From Saprospiraceae bacterium (GTDB lineage: Bacteria > Bacteroidota > Bacteroidia > Chitinophagales > Saprospiraceae), in NCBI GenBank assembly GCA_021739645.1, contig JAIPBL010000014.1:1-64000 (forward strand): a stretch of DNA of 64,000 nt. The letters run 5' to 3'. This document shows, piece after piece, positions 62,807-64,000 of the stretch (the first letter of the stretch is position 1; the number at the start of each line of letters is the position of its first letter). Below the pieces are notes generated by a model that was not told the origin of the DNA, did no database searches, and saw only the letters and a program-made list of their open reading frames with translations. The position numbers and the translations under genes were made by a program.

Positions 62807-62843
62807 TTATGCTGCGCAAAAATAGGTTTTGTGCGCAGCATAA
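62807..62843 (-). terminator. Hairpin downstream of bshA
   Basis: ttatgctgcgca and tgcgcagcataa are perfect 12-bp arms around a 13-nt loop. It lies 46 nt past the bshA stop on the minus strand. A U-run is weak. Confidence 0.6.
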
Positions 62844-62888
62844 TACGGGCAGGATGTGCTAAGAACGGAGCGGCCCCACGGGGAATCA

Positions 62889-64000
62889 TCAATCGTAAAC
62901 CTTCGCCCTGGCCACCACCTCTTCATAATACGCCTCATATTGGGGCAAGATATGTCGGATGTCGAACCGTTCGGCTTGTTCCAGCGCATTTCTGCGGAAA
63001 GTTTGCAGCACATGGTCGTCGCTGAGGATGGTGATGGCATGAGCTGCCATGGCCTCCACATCACCTACGTCGCTGAGGAACCCGGTCTCGCCGTGGATAT
63101 TCACCTCGGGCAGTCCGCCAGCGTTGGAAGAAATGACGGGCACCTCGCAGGCCATGGCTTCAAGGGCGGCTAGGCCGAAGCTCTCGCTCTGGGAGGGAAT
63201 GAAAAACAGGTCGGAAATGGCCAGCAATTCCTCCACGGCGTCCTGTTTGCCGAGAAAACGGATTTCGTCGCAAAGGCCGATTTGGCGGCAAAGGTCTTCC
63301 ATCTGGCGGCGCTCCGGGCCGTCGCCGATGAGCATGAGCTTGCTGGGAATGGTTTTGTGTACCTTTTCAAAAACCCGGATGACATCCTCCACTCTTTTTA
63401 CTTTTCTGAAATTGGACGTGTGCGTAAGGATTCGCTCACCGTTCGGGGCAATGGCTTTTTTGAAATGGTCCTTGTTGATTTTGCGGAAGCGGTCAAAGTC
63501 CACGAAATTAAAAATGACCTTGATTTCCGTTTCAATCTTGAATTTCTCCAAAGTTTCCTCTCGCAGAAATTCAGATACCGCCGTGACGCCATCCGATTTA
63601 TTGATGGAAAACTCCACGACGGGCTTGAAGGCAGGATTGGCTCCGACCAGCGTGATGTCCGTGCCGTGCAAGGTGGTGATCACTGGCACGTAGCGCCCAT
63701 CTTGCAGCAGGATTTTCTTGGCCATGTAGGCCACGGCAGCGTGCGGTATGGCGTAGTGAACGTGCAGCAGGTCAAGTTCTTCAAATTTCACCACTTCCAC
63801 CATCTTGCTGGCCAGCGCCGTATCATAGGGCGGGTACTCGAAAAGCGGGTAGTCCTCCCCGTTTACCTCATGGTAAAACACGTTTTCCTGAAAGGTGGAT
63901 AGTCGGGCCGGCCGGCGGTAAGTGATGAAGTGTACTTCGTGGCCCTTTTTGGCCAGGCCTATGCCAAGTTCCGTGGCCACTACGCCGCTGCCACCAAAGG
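62889..64000 (-). CDS. bshA: N-acetyl-alpha-D-glucosaminyl L-malate synthase BshA (partial)
   Basis: The gene runs off the right edge, so the N-terminus (about 12-15 residues) is missing. What remains is a GT4 family GT-B enzyme: FGGSGVVATELGIGLAKKGHEVHF at the nucleotide/acceptor site in segments, LHVHYAIPHA (about 80), TLHGTDITLVG, and in the C-terminal half HTSNFRKVKRVEDVI, LMLIGDGPE and the GT4 motif ESFGLAALEAMACEVPVISSNAGG-type (E-x7-E). The pattern fits BshA, which joins GlcNAc from UDP-GlcNAc to L-malate in the first step of bacillithiol synthesis. BshB and BshC are not in the window. The YpdA-type gene at 38301 would act later in the same thiol system. Confidence 0.92.
   Translation of the reverse strand, partial: FGGSGVVATELGIGLAKKGHEVHFITYRRPARLSTFQENVFYHEVNGEDYPLFEYPPYDTALASKMVEVVKFEELDLLHVHYAIPHAAVAYMAKKILLQDGRYVPVITTLHGTDITLVGANPAFKPVVEFSINKSDGVTAVSEFLREETLEKFKIETEIKVIFNFVDFDRFRKINKDHFKKAIAPNGERILTHTSNFRKVKRVEDVIRVFEKVHKTIPSKLMLIGDGPERRQMEDLCRQIGLCDEIRFLGKQDAVEELLAISDLFFIPSQSESFGLAALEAMACEVPVISSNAGGLPEVNIHGETGFLSDVGDVEAMAAHAITILSDDHVLQTFRRNALEQAERFDIRHILPQYEAYYEEVVARAKVYD

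Overview
The window looks like chromosomal DNA of a Bacteroidota, most likely class Saprospiria (Saprospiraceae, Lewinella or Haliscomenobacter type). The reasons are four large secreted proteins with type IX secretion (T9SS) C-terminal sorting domains, many lipoproteins, a DUF6029/Omp28/TlpA group, bacillithiol genes, the lack of clear Shine-Dalgarno sites, and Bacteroidota-type promoters (TTTG/TTG, about 19 nt, TAnnTTTG). The genus cannot be fixed from the sequence. No rRNA, tRNA, CRISPR array, intact insertion sequence or prophage was found.

Layout. 1-9.4 kb: a helical-repeat protein, an arginase-fold protein that has lost metal ligands, a PD40/OmpA-like lipoprotein, a minus-strand group (lipoprotein, low-molecular-weight tyrosine phosphatase, GT2 glycosyltransferase), a YegS-type lipid kinase and an outer-membrane protein. 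9.4-16 kb: an FadH-type flavin reductase carrying in-frame palindromic repeats, a small lipoprotein, FtsK and RadC. 16-24 kb: two T9SS cargo proteins, an M4 metalloprotease and a 1441-residue BNR propeller with ten MopE-type Cys/Asp repeats. 24-32 kb: a membrane-tethered TPR-HTH regulator, the TlpA/DUF6029/Omp28 set, a KirBac potassium channel and an M23 endopeptidase. 32-39 kb: a GmrSD-like DUF262/DUF1524 protein and a Schlafen AlbA_2/ATPase protein on either side of aspS, then mazG and a YpdA-type reductase. 39-48 kb: a fasciclin lipoprotein, a run of M1 aminopeptidase, Tat-exported Dabb protein, PD40 propeller and Xaa-Pro aminopeptidase, then a HAD hydrolase and purH. 48-50 kb: an AT-rich two-gene island (unknown protein plus PIN-domain protein) next to a truncated DUF2851 gene. 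50-64 kb: a conserved protein of unknown function, a GNAT acetyltransferase, an MtfA-like protein without zinc ligands, a DUF4348 lipoprotein, a reprolysin-like metalloprotease with 18 PKD domains, a lipoprotein, Hsp20, a TonB_C-like protein and BshA (cut by the window edge).

Functional links. YpdA (Bdr-like) and BshA both belong to bacillithiol metabolism. The M4, M1 and reprolysin-like proteases, with the cytoplasmic M24 peptidase, suggest growth on protein. TlpA and Omp28 suggest envelope thiol chemistry. The most unusual material is (1) the unknown/PIN gene pair beside the gene fragment, (2) short-period repeat arrays in intergenic leaders, twice arranged as complementary copies that bracket a promoter, (3) three palindromes inserted in frame in the flavin reductase, and (4) enzyme folds that have lost their catalytic metal ligands.
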